Shown here in pieces: positions 1-12,240 of a stretch of 64,000 bases of DNA. The position numbers and the translations under genes are program-made. How positions within the stretch are numbered: position 1 is the first letter of the stretch; each line of letters starts with the position of its first letter. Origin of the DNA: Haliotis asinina (taxonomy: Eukaryota > Mollusca > Gastropoda > Lepetellida > Haliotidae); assembly GCF_037392515.1 (NCBI RefSeq), contig NC_090291.1, positions 28,010,001 to 28,074,000 of the forward strand, given 5' to 3'. Under the pieces are notes generated by a model. That model was not told where the DNA came from. It did no database searches and saw nothing but the letters and a program-made list of their open reading frames with translations.

Positions 1-128
1 CCCATATCTCTTTGTTCATGATCTCATTTTGAAGTAAATGTATTTGAGGTTAACTGTTTTCAGGTTTGTGAAATTATATCTGTGTTCTTTACATTTGTAT
101 GATTGCATCTATTTTGTTGTGTTTCTAG

Positions 129-173
129 AGCAAAGTCAAGTTAAAAAGAAAAGGACGATCACAGCCATATTAG
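129..173 (+). CDS. possible terminal coding exon of an unidentified gene entering from the left edge
   Basis: A T-rich tract ending in TTTCTAG at 122-128 looks like a 3' splice acceptor. It is followed by 14 sense codons and a TAG stop at 171-173, reading SKVKLKRKGRSQPY. The basic tail resembles the C-termini of nucleolar or RNA-binding proteins, but I do not recognise the gene. A possible poly(A) signal AATAAA lies at 1001-1006. The exon is very short and the rest of the gene would lie outside the window, so this could be chance. Confidence 0.3.
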   Translation, partial: SKVKLKRKGRSQPY

Positions 174-477
174 CAATTATCAAACACAAGACATTTGGTC
201 AGAAAAAGGAATAAGTCGCAGTATTTCAGTTGGTTTCGCTCAACATTGTTGATTTATGACTAACATTCTTAAAGATCCCAATAACACAAGTGTTAAAATA
301 CAGAAGTTGATGATCCATAAAGTAGGATCATCTCCATCCCAACAAATTATTGTAATGCTGGGCATGTGGGCACATAACTGCTCTTTGTATTAAACAGATG
401 GTGTCCTGTGCTTACACTGAGCAATGTATTCCCATTGATGATTCTTGGTAATAGTGTAGCTCCCCATCAACCTGTGC

Positions 478-645
478 TTGGGAGACTTGTCATGCTTTGG
501 TGACTCAGTGAATGCATGTCATCATATCCCAATTGAAAGGATCAGTGGTCATTATGTTGATCACTGGATTGTCTGGTTTTAACTCAGTCATTTACACACC
601 GCAACCATATAGCTGAAATATTGCTGAGTGTGACTAAACAATGAA
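478..645 (+). repeat. diverged SINE family A copy
   Basis: It contains the family A core (GATCACTGGATTGTCTGG, then ATATAGCTGAAATATTGCTGAGTGTG), with the 5' third eroded and no ACTC tail. It would lie in the 3' UTR of the possible left-edge gene. Confidence 0.7.
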
Positions 646-1611
646 CAACCGAAAGGATGCCTGTCATTGTTACCAATGGTCAAACAAGAAATAAGGATGA
701 AATATTTATCGTTAGTTTGCCTTTTCTGACCTGATTATTTTCACTGGAATATTGTGAAGTTTAAACAGGATGTGAGCAAATTTTAAGCCTTCTCAATATC
801 TGGTCATCTTGCATTGTGTGACACTGGATGATGAACTATATATCGTGATAACCATCTTACCCTGTCAGTGCAGGGGTTCAATTTTCTATTTTAAAATTCA
901 CTTACCACAGGGCAGATGATTTTAAGAAAGTCACTTGCCCTGACTAATTTTCCACTTGCCCTGATTTTGTCACATAATCATGATGTTGTAATTATGAAAG
1001 AATAAATCAACATGGTATTTGATATTAATGTTGAGTGGACTATTTTGCAAAGTGATAAATAGCAAAGAAAGATAGCTCTTCTTTATTATCATTGTCAAAT
1101 TTAATAGCTACATTTTGAGCAGATATGAAAAGTTTCAGTTTGAAACCATAAGTAGAAATGATCTTGCAGCCCACAGACAAGTCAGATACCATTATTTGAT
1201 TGCCAGAAGTGAAAACTGCCCAATGCGCCCCGCGAACCTCTGCAGGTTCACCATCTGTATCCCTGAGGGTTGTTATTGTTGTTATGAACTATGGGTATAT
1301 GTACCTTTCCAAGATTTACCAACAGTCTTGACTTGATATTTCTATGAAAATAAGCCAAGCTAAGTTTACAGTTATTTTCTGTATTCTTGTATAAATGTAA
1401 CATGACACAATTTATGCTTTTTCGGTTTCTGTGTTGTTTGTAGAGTGTTCCATAATTCACAGGGAGAGGACTCAGTGGCCAAATATTTGATGCCTCCGTT
1501 TCCACTCTGTTCCTTTATTGGTTCAATAATAATAAAAAAGACACATGATTAGGTCACTGTAAGATAAGTCAATTACTACACTTTGTGAAATATGTCGCAG
1601 AAGTTCACCTT

Positions 1612-1652
<41 letters not shown>
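1612..1652. repeat. compound (GT)n(GA)n microsatellite
   Basis: A run of GT dinucleotides passes directly into a run of GA dinucleotides. Small reading frames over it are artefacts. Confidence 0.95.
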
Positions 1653-1864
1653 TGGCAAAACTTTACCCTGAAAGTGCCCAATAATAACATGACTAAAAGG
1701 AGAGAATAATCGAAAGAATAAAATAATATATTTACACTAAAATACACCTGCTACATAAACATTAATGGAGGGATCATGAGACCATAAGAAGTCGGGAAAA
1801 GTTTAGTTGAAAAGTCAGTCACAATGACATCATGAGTCCACAAGCGGGACAGGGGTCAAACGAC

Positions 1865-2460
1865 CTTGCCACAAGCTTAATAACAGATATGTCCACCATC
1901 AGCATTGAGAACAGCAGTGCAGCGACGAAGCATAGAGCCTATGAACGTGCAAGGAAGGCTTGTGGGATGTCACGCCAGATTCTCTCAAGTGCTGTTGCAA
2001 GGTCAACGACCTTATCTGACAGATGAAAAAGACGGAGTAGACGTTGATCCATCTCGTCCCAAACATGCTGTATTGGCGTTGTTACACGTGGCCGTCCAAG
2101 ACGTGGCCGACGTCATTTGTGTTCTGGCAGCGTCTCATGACTGCAGAAATGGTGTTCGGTTGCATCGAAAATGTGCAGCCATGTGTCTTTGAGACATTCC
2201 CCCACGGACAATCCCAACGCCTTCTGACGTTGTGCATACATTAGCCTTTGCATGCTATGCGTTTCAATGTCCGTTAATGTTTTGAACGATAGCAAGGGCA
2301 GGGGTTGAGCTTGAGTTGAGTTGGGTTGAGTATTGTGTACCATTCCTTTGCTCTGTTTCTCTTTCCGGGATTGCACCTGCAACAACGCATTGCAAGCCTC
2401 AAGGCCGAAACCACTGACGTCACGGAACGTGGCCCGTGCATGCATGTTGGATACATGCCC
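1865..2460 (-). pseudogene. Tc1-like transposase remnant with large internal deletion
   Basis: Read on the minus strand, the right part resembles the helix-turn-helix DNA-binding region of Tc1-family transposases (NTISAVMRRCQNTNDV followed by GRPRVTTP-like residues). Directly after it comes the C-terminal end of the catalytic domain: HVWDEMDQR, then ALERIWRDIPQAFL, then IGSMLRRCTAVLNADGGH in a shifted frame. The middle of the catalytic domain, with the first two acidic residues, is missing, and there are frameshifts and stops. It is a dead, internally deleted copy. I could not define its terminal inverted repeats. The family call rests on remembered Tc1 motifs. Confidence 0.65.
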
Positions 2461-2899
2461 CTAATTTCTTAGTTTAAATCCTTCTGTTTCTACACAGGTT
2501 TGATAAATTCTGATTTTAAATTTTTGTATGCACAGTTTCTTCATGTGCCTAGTATATCATCTGCATGGCCATGGGCTGCAGTATTCAATAATATTTTCTG
2601 CTACTATGATACGAAGAAAAGATACCAAATTATTGGTAACTGGACTCTGAATGCCCTTTGATAGTATTGTTTGGGATATGAATGTCCACTACACAGTTTT
2701 CCGTTGTTTGGACAGAAAATGCAAGGAAACCAACTATATGTAGGATCTCCCATGTTATGGACGGCCCATGGTGACATCAGATCATGAACCAGGAAGTGAT
2801 GGATCCAGCTGTTTTAAGCCATTTTGATAATCATTCTATTGCGACAAGACCCGTATTTAAGGAAGGCATCGTTAGGCAAAAACGTCCTCGTGCAGTGGA

Positions 2900-3180
2900 A
2901 CGTTTCATCCAGATTAATATAGAGACGCCGCGGTGACCCGCCACGAGTCAAGGCCTGAACCCCATGGGGCACATTTAGGACTTAATCAAAATCTGCAAGA
3001 CTTTGAAGCAGATACCACGGGGTATGCGACGTGGGGTACTGGCAGGTATCCAGCACATGTCTGGTACACTTGATATTGATTGTACAATGTTCCAAGGATA
3101 CATGTAAACGTCTCATCGCATACACCATGTTGCCTGGTCCTCTATCAACCTCCATACGTACCAGTGTAACAGGTATCACT
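2900..3180 (+). pseudogene. possible decayed Tc1-like transposase fragment
   Basis: Around 2945-2990 the plus strand reads SQGLNPMGHI, stop, DLI, which resembles the SPDLNPIEHIWD block around the last catalytic acid of Tc1 transposases. Surrounding frames are full of stops. The similarity is short and may be chance. Confidence 0.3.
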
Positions 3181-3799
3181 GAGTTAAAACAACATAATTA
3201 CTGAAACACTGAAAGGAACTCCTTTTGTGTTTTCTTGTACACAAGACATGACCCGACAGAGAAAACATGTGCGTGCACACCACTGATGAAACATACAACT
3301 TTGTTCAACTTTCCAATTGTGATTAACCTCTTTCCAGATGTATAGATGCACGAATCTGGAAAGTGTTTAGCAAAGTTACACGAATTAAGACGTACTGCCC
3401 AAAACTGAACCGGAAACAAAACTGTATCGAGGGTTGGTGGCATGATCGTGACTTGAGAACGGCGGGACGCCACACATATTTTATGAGCGCTTTAATCTGC
3501 TGCCAGTAACAATCATCAGAAATATTCCGACACCTGATACGTCCACATGACAATGCTCTTCTGTCCAGACCCTGATGGAGATTCAAGAACTACAATAAAA
3601 AGACACTCTTGAATGACCGGTCATTTGATTATTGTGATTGAAAGTACAGTTCTGAAAGTGTAGTTCTGTCCATAACTTGCAGCTTTACATAATGTGTATC
3701 TAAACAGTCCCTTGGTGTGGTTTGGTAAAGAATTGATTTCGTCAAACTTTGTAATTACCTAAATGATGAAACTAGACAGAGTGATTTGTCGGAAAATCT

Positions 3800-4536
3800 C
3801 TCATTTTTCTGCAGTTCTGTCTGCAGCTATCACAATTGGAATTTTCAGCAGTTCCGTCGGGAGCTACCCCATTTGTCATTTTCTGCAATTCTGTCTGCAG
3901 CTACCACAATTGGCATTTTCTGCAGTTATGTCGGCAGCTACCACATATGGCATTTTCTGCAGTTATGTCGGCAGCTATCACATATGGCATTTTCTGCAGT
4001 TCTGTCGGCAGCTACCACAACTGGAATTTCCAGCAATTCCGTCGAGAGGTACCCCATTTGTCTTCTTCTGCAATTCTGTCTGCAGATACCACAATTGGAA
4101 TTTTCTGCAATTCTGTCGGGAGCTATCACAACTGGCATTTTCTGCAGTTCTATCGACAGCTACTACATTTGGCATTTTCTGCAATTATGTCGGCAGCTAT
4201 CACAATTTGAATTTTCTGCAGTTATGTCGGCAGCTATCACATATGGCATTTTCTGCAATTCTGTCAGCAGCTATCACATATGGCATTTTCTGCAGTTATG
4301 TCGGCAGCTATCACATATGTCATTGCCTGCAGTTATGTCGGCAGCTATCACATATGGCATTTTTCGCAATTCTGTCGGGAGCTATGGCAACTAGCATTTT
4401 CTGCAATTCTGTCGGCAGCTACTACATTTGGCATTTTCTGCAGTTATGTCGGCAGCTACCAAAACTGGCATTCTCTGCAATTCTGTCGGCAGCTACTGCA
4501 TTTGGCATTTTGTGCAATTCTATACATAGCTAGAAA
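3800..4536. repeat. 37-bp tandem repeat array, about 20 copies
   Basis: Units such as TTTTCTGCAGTTATGTCGGC followed by AGCTATCACATATGGCA recur every 37 bp (for example 3961 to 3998). Copies differ mainly at a few positions (C/A in ctgcagttMtgtc, acaattgg or acatatgg). The unit has no stop codon in any plus-strand frame, so three overlapping open frames (256, 202 and 124 codons) arise mechanically. No transcription or protein evidence is visible, so I treat it as a minisatellite. Confidence 0.95.
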
Positions 4537-5746
4537 ACCAATGCCTATACTCAGGATAAGCTGCCTATTAGCGTAGAACACTCGTAATGAGTCATTCTTA
4601 TTCCAATCCTAATTTAGTATGCCAACACTGGACATACTGATACAAAACATGCATACAGGCATACATTATACATATTTGTGAGCAACTCGAACTGGAGCAC
4701 CAAATACAATAAAATATTGCAATAGTGCATAATCAAATCACGAATATAGTCTCAAGCTGATACCCCTGCTTACACGTCGAACTAGTTTTCGCAATGCCTG
4801 TTACATATACATCAGTGAAACCGAATCAGTCTCCAATCACTATCAAATTATATTATAACTCAAATCCTCTTATTAAACATTTGGCTGTCGTAGAAAAATA
4901 TGAGAAACGTATACGCTGTATATCAATGAAACAGGATCAATCTCGAATTACTATGAAATTGCATTACAACTCAAGTCGTCTTATTACGCATTTGGCTATC
5001 GTTGAAAAATAAGTCTTTTGGCGATTTCTTATCAGTCTTGGGGCTTTATCGTTGTTGTTCGTATCCACTATTGTTTATATCCAACATTTGACAGACTGTC
5101 GAGCAATGAAACCCTTGTTAACATTCACTGACAGCGTTCCAACTAGATGATAAGCTTACTAAGAGTGTTTACAGTGCCCTAGGTTTATCGTATTCAGGAT
5201 CATACATGCGATACAGACCCCATGCCAAGCCAATAGGGATATAAACAAATTGATCGAAATCTGAAATCCGCCGATCACACTCAGCTTGAAGTACTCAGGT
5301 TTATTGGTACCGAAGCTATGACATATAGGTTTCTCAAGGGGAGGTAAGTTGTGGTGGTAGGAATTGTGGACTATTGATGTCCAAGTCGTGATTTGAGATA
5401 AGTAATTCCGCTCTGACAGTGTCTCGTTTAACATGTCATCTCGGCGGTGGACAATAGAACCACACAGTATAAGGGAAATAGATCTGACTTTTGTTGTGTA
5501 CAAGGACTTTGGTTGAAGGATCTTCAAAAAAAAATAAAAAATAGAATGCAAATGTTCATTTTCTTCGATGTATTTTTATCAATGCCGAACAGAAAGGTGT
5601 TTTATCAGAATTAATCATGTATGTACATTGACCAGGTGAAAACAGGATCTATAGGAGGAATCGTTTCTGCAGTGATTTACGTGACAACTATTGTGTAAGT
5701 AACAGTGTAAATGCAGTAGAAAATGAGGCCATGTCTTTTGCACCTC
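4537..5746. other. non-coding stretch, no supported gene
   Basis: AT-rich unique sequence. A short duplicated theme occurs at 4799-5010 (two copies of a roughly 100-bp segment with ATCARTGAAACMGRATCARTCT and TTGGCTRTCGTWGAAAAATA). A 130-codon minus-strand frame at 5159-5551 has no recognisable family and is not called as a gene. Confidence 0.6.
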
Positions 5747-5747
5747 T

Positions 5748-5826
<79 letters not shown>

Positions 5827-5829
5827 TTA
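5747..5829. repeat. (TTTA)n microsatellite, about 20 copies
   Basis: Uninterrupted TTTA tetranucleotide run of about 83 bp. Confidence 0.97.
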
Positions 5830-6149
5830 GGTGGAGTGGGGTTGTGTTTGGGTAGGGGTGACATTCGTAACACTGACAGTAGATGATTCATTTTGGATTC
5901 GCTTACCTTCACTGTATCCATTCTTTCTTTAAATAGATGGAGTTTGAAAAAAATATTATACATAACAAACCATTGTTTTACTATTGTGGTATCATTACCT
6001 TTATCGATTGACGTTTTGAAACATTCGCCTGATGTGTATTTTATGGAAATACATCTAAAATAATTAACATTTGACTTTATTATCGTATACACGATTTTAC
6101 ACTATTTTCATTACAACGCCAATAACAAAGCACGGGCATCTTTAAAGGT

Positions 6150-6282
6150 GAATGAGGCTGGTTTTACGCCGCTGTTAGCAATATTCCAGCAATCTCACGG
6201 CGAGGAACACCACTCATGCGGGGAATCGAACCCCGGTCTTCGTGTTACTAGCGAACCCTGGGCTACCCCAGCGGCCCCGCAT
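6150..6282 (-). repeat. tRNA-derived SINE family B copy
   Basis: On the minus strand it reads a tRNA-like head (GGGGTAGCCCAGGGTTCGC), a perfect B box GGTTCGATTCC, then the shared tail ATATTGCTRRCAGCGGCGTAAAACC. The head matches a pol III internal promoter layout. Confidence 0.8.
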
Positions 6283-7242
6283 CTGTGGAAGGATGTACTG
6301 CAAGGTCTACTCGGCTTGTAACAATGTTCCTGGGTTGCAAAGAAAGCAGGTGTATCTGTCGCAGCCTGGTGCATGAAGGTAGAAGGTTTGATGAACACAA
6401 GACTATGAGAGCTCAGTGTCAACACGACTGTTCTGCACTATTCCCACTATATGACGACGGATAGTGTATACCAGTATTCGTGGTATTCGAATCTTCCCTG
6501 TGTTTGTTGGCATAATGTCTCGAGGCCACTGCTCTATCCTCTCATACTACGAAAGGTGTCAATTTGCAGTTTGTTGTGAAAGGTTTAAAGAACATCACCG
6601 GCAACCAACGATTCATTTTAAGTTATTTTGAGCATAATTTACGGAAGCCTTATGAGTGTATAACTTTGTATTCCGTCATTTCTAGTATAGGATAACCAAC
6701 CGCTAAGACAGTTCTTTGTTTAAGGCACTTTGTTTGATGACCGAAAAGATGCTGAAAGAGAATTGATTTTCTGCTTTCCATTATCTGTAGAAAACAACGA
6801 CCACGACGAAACGCTTAGTGCAGCTACAACAAAGTAAACATTCATGACTGATGACCCTCCGTGGACGATTCAACTGACATTTAACTCGGCCATATTTCAT
6901 TATCGATTATGAAAGATCGATAATATCGCTTTGACAACGTATTGTTGACGTAAAATGGTTTGTCATCTCGTCAATATTTCATACAGTGACAACGACATTT
7001 TTAGCTACACATACCGCAAGTCTTCATAGTTGTGCGTCAGCTCTCGGTCGGGGAAGGACTGACTTTGAACATGTTTTCATGTTTTAAACTCAACTTCCGT
7101 TCTATTGTGTGTATTTATAGATTGTTTATCTCTTCTGGCCTAATTACCTCAACAACAAAATTACCTAAGCTAAATGTTAAAAGTGAGCGATCGAACTTAG
7201 TTTTAAACTACTATCATCAATACTCCGACATTGTGATGGAAA
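6283..7242. other. no supported gene
   Basis: AT-rich unique sequence without recognised coding or repeat content. Confidence 0.5.
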
Positions 7243-7312
7243 TGGACTCCACACATTGTACCCATGTGGGAAATCGAACTTGGGTCTTCGGCATGACGAG
7301 CAAACACTTCTT
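7243..7312 (-). repeat. partial SINE family B copy
   Basis: The minus strand carries the family B middle: the GAAGACCCAAGTTCGATTTCC B-box region and CATGGGTACAATGTGTG. Head and tail are missing. The 123-codon frame running through it (7032-7403) is not a gene. Confidence 0.65.
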
Positions 7313-7841
7313 CCTGGGACCGTATGATAACTGGCGACAGGTCAATCTCCATCACTTATGGGACAATGAACGAAACGAAGACGTAATAGTTTTAGCATAT
7401 TGACAAATGTAAAAACGTACCATTGTAGTGAAATGTTTCAACGAGTTTCACAAAAACACACACATACTTGAGACGGGCGTTACAACTTGAAGCTAACAGT
7501 TTCTTTCAACACCGGAAATGAGGATCGGTCTGTGGAGCACGAGGCTTTGTCTCGCGAGGAAGGAAAATATCTGCACAGGAAACGCGTGCATGTTGCGGCC
7601 ACCCCCTGCGGCGACATGGTGCGTGCTGCGTGCAGAGGGAATTCCGACTCTTCTGCACTTGAGGAATAGCGTGTAGAATACGACAAGGATCGCTGTTGAA
7701 AACAAAATGTCTTTTATAATCCCGGTTGTATTATCTGAACGGTCAAACGCGTATTGTCAGATATACATTTCTAATAACTAAGATAAGATTGTTGAAATGC
7801 TCATTGGTTGTGAAGGTAGCTTTCAATGATTCCGTCGACTT

Positions 7842-8139
7842 CTGATCCCCAGGGACCCGTGAAGGCCCCGGGGTAGAATAGGCCTTCAGCAACCCATGCT
7901 TGCCATAAAAGGTGACTATGCTTGTCGTAAGAGGCGACTAACGGGATCGGGTGGTCAGACTAGCTGACTTGGTTGACACATGTCATCGGTTCCCCATTGC
8001 GCAGATCGATGCTCATGTTATTGATCACTGGATTGTCTGGTCCAGACTCGATTATTTACAGACCGTCGCCATATAGCTGGAATATTGCTAAGTGCGACGT
8101 AAAACTAAACTCACTCACTCACTCACTCTGATCCCCAGG
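7842..8139 (+). mobile_element. full-length SINE family A with 12-bp target-site duplication
   Basis: The element body at 7854-8127 begins GACCCGTGAAGGCCCCGGGG and ends in a run of ACTC. It is flanked on both sides by CTGATCCCCAGG (7842-7853 and 8128-8139). The perfect duplication and simple-repeat tail are the hallmarks of LINE-driven retrotransposition and suggest a fairly young insertion. Family A in this window is about 270 bp. Confidence 0.92.
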
Positions 8140-8215
8140 TTCGGTAATTTACAGATCGCTACCATATAGCTGGAATGTAGCTGAATGCAGCATTAAGCCA
8201 GCCAACGAACCAAGA
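8140..8215 (+). repeat. 3' fragment of SINE family A
   Basis: Contains ATTTACAGATCGCTACCATATAGCTGGAATGTAGCTGA, the diverged 3' core of family A, immediately after the full copy. Confidence 0.65.
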
Positions 8216-8775
8216 CCTCCACCACTCTGGTTCCCCTCCCCCACTACTGTAAGCAGACCCCTCATGATAATACTGAAATACCCTGCAATACCTCGCATAC
8301 CCAGTTCACGCGAAAACGTTTGATCTCTCAGTGGACATCAAAGTTTTTTAGAATATGCAGGTGCACTTGCAATCAATTTTGTCACGTGTATCGAACAATT
8401 CAAGTAACCATTAAAGTCATTACGTTTTAATTATTTCATGATCAATCACATTTAATCTTTCCTCGCCTTTCAAAATCAATTCGGGTTATTTTTAATCTCA
8501 TAAATGCAGTTTGGCTTAGCGGTATCAAATCACCATAACAGTCGGTTTGTTTTACGCGTGTTAAAGGGCAATGCAGTTAACCATTCACAAGCGCATGCAG
8601 CCAAGCAAAACAATGGCTCCCATGTGACTAATTATACTGGTCAATAAATGACGTAATAGTCTCAGGGGAGGTAACTCCATTATCAGCCCACTCTGCATTA
8701 TAGAAAGCACTGCGATCTTTTTCCCAACTGCCAGTGTACTTTTTCGGTCTTTTCATAGCTTTTTCATACATTCTC
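8216..8775. other. no supported gene
   Basis: Unique AT-rich sequence. It includes the short motif GGGGAGGTAACTCC near 8667, a phrase that also occurs near 57095 and 63738, so it may be a small dispersed repeat. Confidence 0.5.
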
Positions 8776-8779
8776 TCCG

Positions 8780-8966
8780 ATCATGGGCCAGTTGGCTAGC
8801 CTGACAGTCGAAGTGTTGTTCCGTCATGTCGAGTTTGATTCCTCACATGGTGTTTACAGCCATTCGTCATGTTTCCTGCAACATCCACTGGCTGCAATAA
8901 TCCACTAGGTGGTGTAAAACTCACTCACCCACTCTTAACTCACTCACCCACTCACTCACTCACTGC
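8780..8966 (+). repeat. diverged SINE family B copy with ACTC tail
   Basis: A tRNA-like head (GTTGGCTAGCCTGACAGTCG), a B-box-like GAGTTTGATTCC, and a tail GGTGTAAAACTCACTCACCC running into ACTC repeats. Confidence 0.55.
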
Positions 8967-9238
8967 ACCCATGAAGACCCGGGGTAGAATACACCCGAGT
9001 GTAAGTCCGAATTCTTCAGCAGCCCATGCTTGCCACCAAAGGCGACTATGCTTGTCATAAGGGGCGACTAACGGGGTCGGGTGGTGGGTTCGCTGAATAG
9101 GTTCTCAAGTGCGCAGATCGATGCTCGTGTTGTTTTTTTAACTGGATTGTCATGTCTAGACTCAATTATGTACAGACCGCCGCCATATAGCTGGAACACT
9201 GTTGAGTGCGGCTTAAATCTAAACTGGCTCACTCACTA
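8967..9238 (+). mobile_element. SINE family A, near full length
   Basis: From ACCCATGAAGACCCGGGGTA through the CATGCTTGCC and GGCGACTATGCTTGTCAT blocks to the 3' core CATATAGCTGGAACACTGTT and an ACTC tail. It directly follows the ACTC tail of the preceding family B copy. Confidence 0.88.
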
Positions 9239-9639
9239 TCTAACCGACCTTGCGGATAATTTAGAAATGATCAGCTAATGATTATGCAGTAGTTTTGTTT
9301 AATGTAAATTCATATCTGAATTTGGAAATGAACTCCCATATATGGAACAATATGGATCAATGAAAAGATATCGGGCTTTAAACAAAACAATGTTCATGTC
9401 TGCATTGGCAAAAAAGAAATTTCTCGGAGTAGACGGCGAAAATAATATGTGTAAACTGTGATCAAAAACTGTTGTAAATAATATTGCTATGCTTTCATGA
9501 GACTAACGCTTAGCCTCTGAATGTATATAATTTTCATCGTAACGAACAAACCCAGATTTACTAAGAGCCACAGAGAGACTAGATATTCGGAACCTGGGGA
9601 AATCTTGACTTGCTTCATTCCACAAAGCTAGAACAGAAC

Positions 9640-9735
9640 GAGTGTCATGAAAGGCCACCAACAGGATCCGGTGGTGAGACATAACGTCATCATACCCCAG
9701 TGGCACAGATCCCTGCTCATGATGTCAATGTCAAC
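9640..9735 (+). repeat. fragment of SINE family A
   Basis: Contains AGGCCACCAACAGGATCCGG and CATCATACCCCAGTGGCACAG, diverged versions of the family A middle. Confidence 0.5.
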
Positions 9736-9991
9736 CAACAGGAAACGACATATTGTCGCAGACCACGTGACTTGATGTAGTCATAACCGTGCCGCACCAC
9801 AGGGCGTGACCGTCAGTATTCCACAAATCTACCATAAGATATCGTTGGGTTTATTGTCTGTTATATTTTAAGAAACCAATTATGTTAAAAAAGCTACAAA
9901 TGTGTACCATGGACATGCATGATATGCTGAGAGTTTGATTTTGTTATTTTTGGTGGTGGCGTTGTTTTATTAAGACCCCTTGTTTTAATGA

Positions 9992-10132
9992 GTGAGTGTT
10001 TAGCAATATTCCAACAATATTACTTCGAGGAACACCAGAGACTGGCACCACACATTGTATTCATGTAGGGAATCGAGCCCTGGTCTCCAGCTTGAAGAGC
10101 GACAGCTTTAACCACAAATCTACCCTACCGCC
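9992..10132 (-). repeat. SINE family B copy
   Basis: On the minus strand: GTAGGGTAGATTTGTGGTTAAAGC (A-box-like), GGGCTCGATTCCC (B-box-like), then ATATTGTTGGAATATTGCTAAACACTCACTCA. Confidence 0.75.
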
Positions 10133-12044
10133 CTCCTTATTTCATGCAGTCATGTCGCAAAGAAAGAAATCAGAACTGTATGTGGCCTGCACCGTGAGCA
10201 ATAGTGCTTAATTACATGTCATACTATCACCAAATCCTGATACACTCAATGTCCTTCAGAATGTTAAGTACACACTGACATGTAGTAGGTTTCCCTGTGT
10301 GCTCTCATATCCCATTTTTCTTCAGCCTTGTTTTCCTCCTCGCTAACCCTTTAAAGAAACAACGCATAGCAAATACAACAGCTTCTGATCTACCTTCAAT
10401 ACATATCACTAAAGGGAAGTTGTGTGTCTTTATTTAGACCTGCATCTACTGTTTTGCGGCGTATATTAATACCCCCTGCGTTCTCCTCGTGTAATATCTG
10501 GATACCTGTTTACCGTTGGACACTGAGTCTTAACAATGCGTTACCGAAATGTGAAAGAACCCTTTCACTACACAACGCGTGGGGTAGATATCTGCCTTTG
10601 CGATGATTCATATCTATTGTAAAGGGCTAGTCCCCAGTGTAGTACAAACATGTGGACTGTGTGTATGGTAGAACATGTGCAGCTTCACATTATAAAGTGT
10701 GGATTAACACATGCTTCAGTAACTCACCTTGTCATCTGACATATTGAAAGAACGATATAATGGCGTGGCCGAGTTGGCTGCCAACAGAATATTAAAGATA
10801 TACACCAATACACCCACATGGGTTATTCTTCGCGTGGTTAACAAAGCTTGTATACTAGCAGAACAGAAACATGCGACACATCCGTGTGGCCAGGCACACC
10901 GACATTGGGGTATATAAAGTGTATAAGCACACTTAGATGTGAGATTCACGGGACGATGAATATACCCGTGTCCGAATAGACAGACTGATTGGAAGTGACA
11001 AGAGAGCTATCGAGGTGAACCAGTCTGTCGCAAATTAATTCGGATAAATATTTCATATGTCTAAACATGCAAAACCATGCATTAGTACCTGAACTGTCAT
11101 CAAGCACTGTCATCGTTTCCAACAACAACAACAACAACAACAAAAACCCAACATAATCATGTAAACGTGCGAGGTCATCTTTTAAAATTCATCTACAATG
11201 CAATCTCACATTGATCAATTAATGTTTATCGATATATACGTATCTCTCGTTCTCTTTCTTTCATGTCGGATGAGGTCATGTGGTCTTGTTTTGTTTTCAG
11301 TGTGTCCATCAGGTTGTGTTCAATACTTACACTACCCGTGCACTAATGCCCCACATTGCATTTCTCGGCTCACTGAACTCATATACATTGTGTTTGTATG
11401 CATGGTGGCACCAACAGTTCTGAGTGCAAGGTCGTTAGCATGATGGGTTCGGCGTCACGAACGCTGGAATATTTATTACTTGATTGGTCTAACAATGCCG
11501 TCAGTTCTACTAACATTGTGTTGAGTGATGGCGATGCTATTAGACATCAGCGCATGATGACCGTGATGCACAGGCACAGGTCAGTGAGTGTGATTGTCAT
11601 CGCCGTATTTAATCCAGCAAATAAATTATCAATAAAATCCAAATGAAGGTCAGAACACTTTTTTATTTCAGAGGCTTTGTTTCGTATTTGTTTCAGCTGC
11701 CCTAAGCGGCATTAATAGCAAGCTCTCAAACAAGTGAAAGGTTTACTCTGCCAATATTTCCTTGTGTCTATAATATGTCAGCCTGGATGTCAACTTTTCT
11801 AAAACGACTGTAAAATGTACGAAAAACAATAAACATTATTTTAAAAAAGGTTTAATGGTAAAATGACACTGGGTGCATGGTCGGGATCATCTGGGACCAA
11901 CCTCCGGATGTTTCTGCTTTTATCCATCGGTATGTATGTATTTACTTAGTTTTAAAGACTGTTAAAAGTGAACAAAGGTGATAAAAGGCTACGTGTGTTA
12001 TTCTGACACCAACACAGCTGACCATAGACTGCATGAGATTGTTT
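10133..12044. other. no supported gene; short (AAC)n run
   Basis: Mostly unique AT-rich DNA. An (AAC)n trinucleotide run lies at 11121-11142. Small open frames here have no recognisable domains and are not called. Confidence 0.55.
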
Positions 12045-12240
12045 GATTGGTTGGTTGTTTAACGTCACACTCGCCAATATTCCATCTATGTGGCGGCGGT
12101 CTGTAAATACTAGAGTCTGCACAAAACAATTCAAGTGATCAAAATTATGAGCATCACTCTACATGTGACACGAGTGAACCATGCCAGACAGCGAGCCTAA
12201 CCACCCAATCCCGTTAGTCTCCTCATACAACAAGCATTGG
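12045..12240 (-). repeat. SINE family A copy, 5' truncated
   Basis: The minus strand carries GGGATTGGGTGGTTAGGCTCGC and ACAGACCGCCGCCACATAGATGGAATATTGGCGAGTGTGACGTT. There is no ACTC tail. Confidence 0.8.

Noticed and set aside
3763..4533. 256-codon open frame
   Set aside because: Produced by a stop-free 37-bp repeat; the other two frames are open as well, and there is no family similarity.
5159..5551. 130-codon minus-strand frame with hydrophobic stretches
   Set aside because: It looked briefly like a membrane protein, but I recognise no family. Another frame in the same place also looks partly protein-like, and there is no splice or start support.
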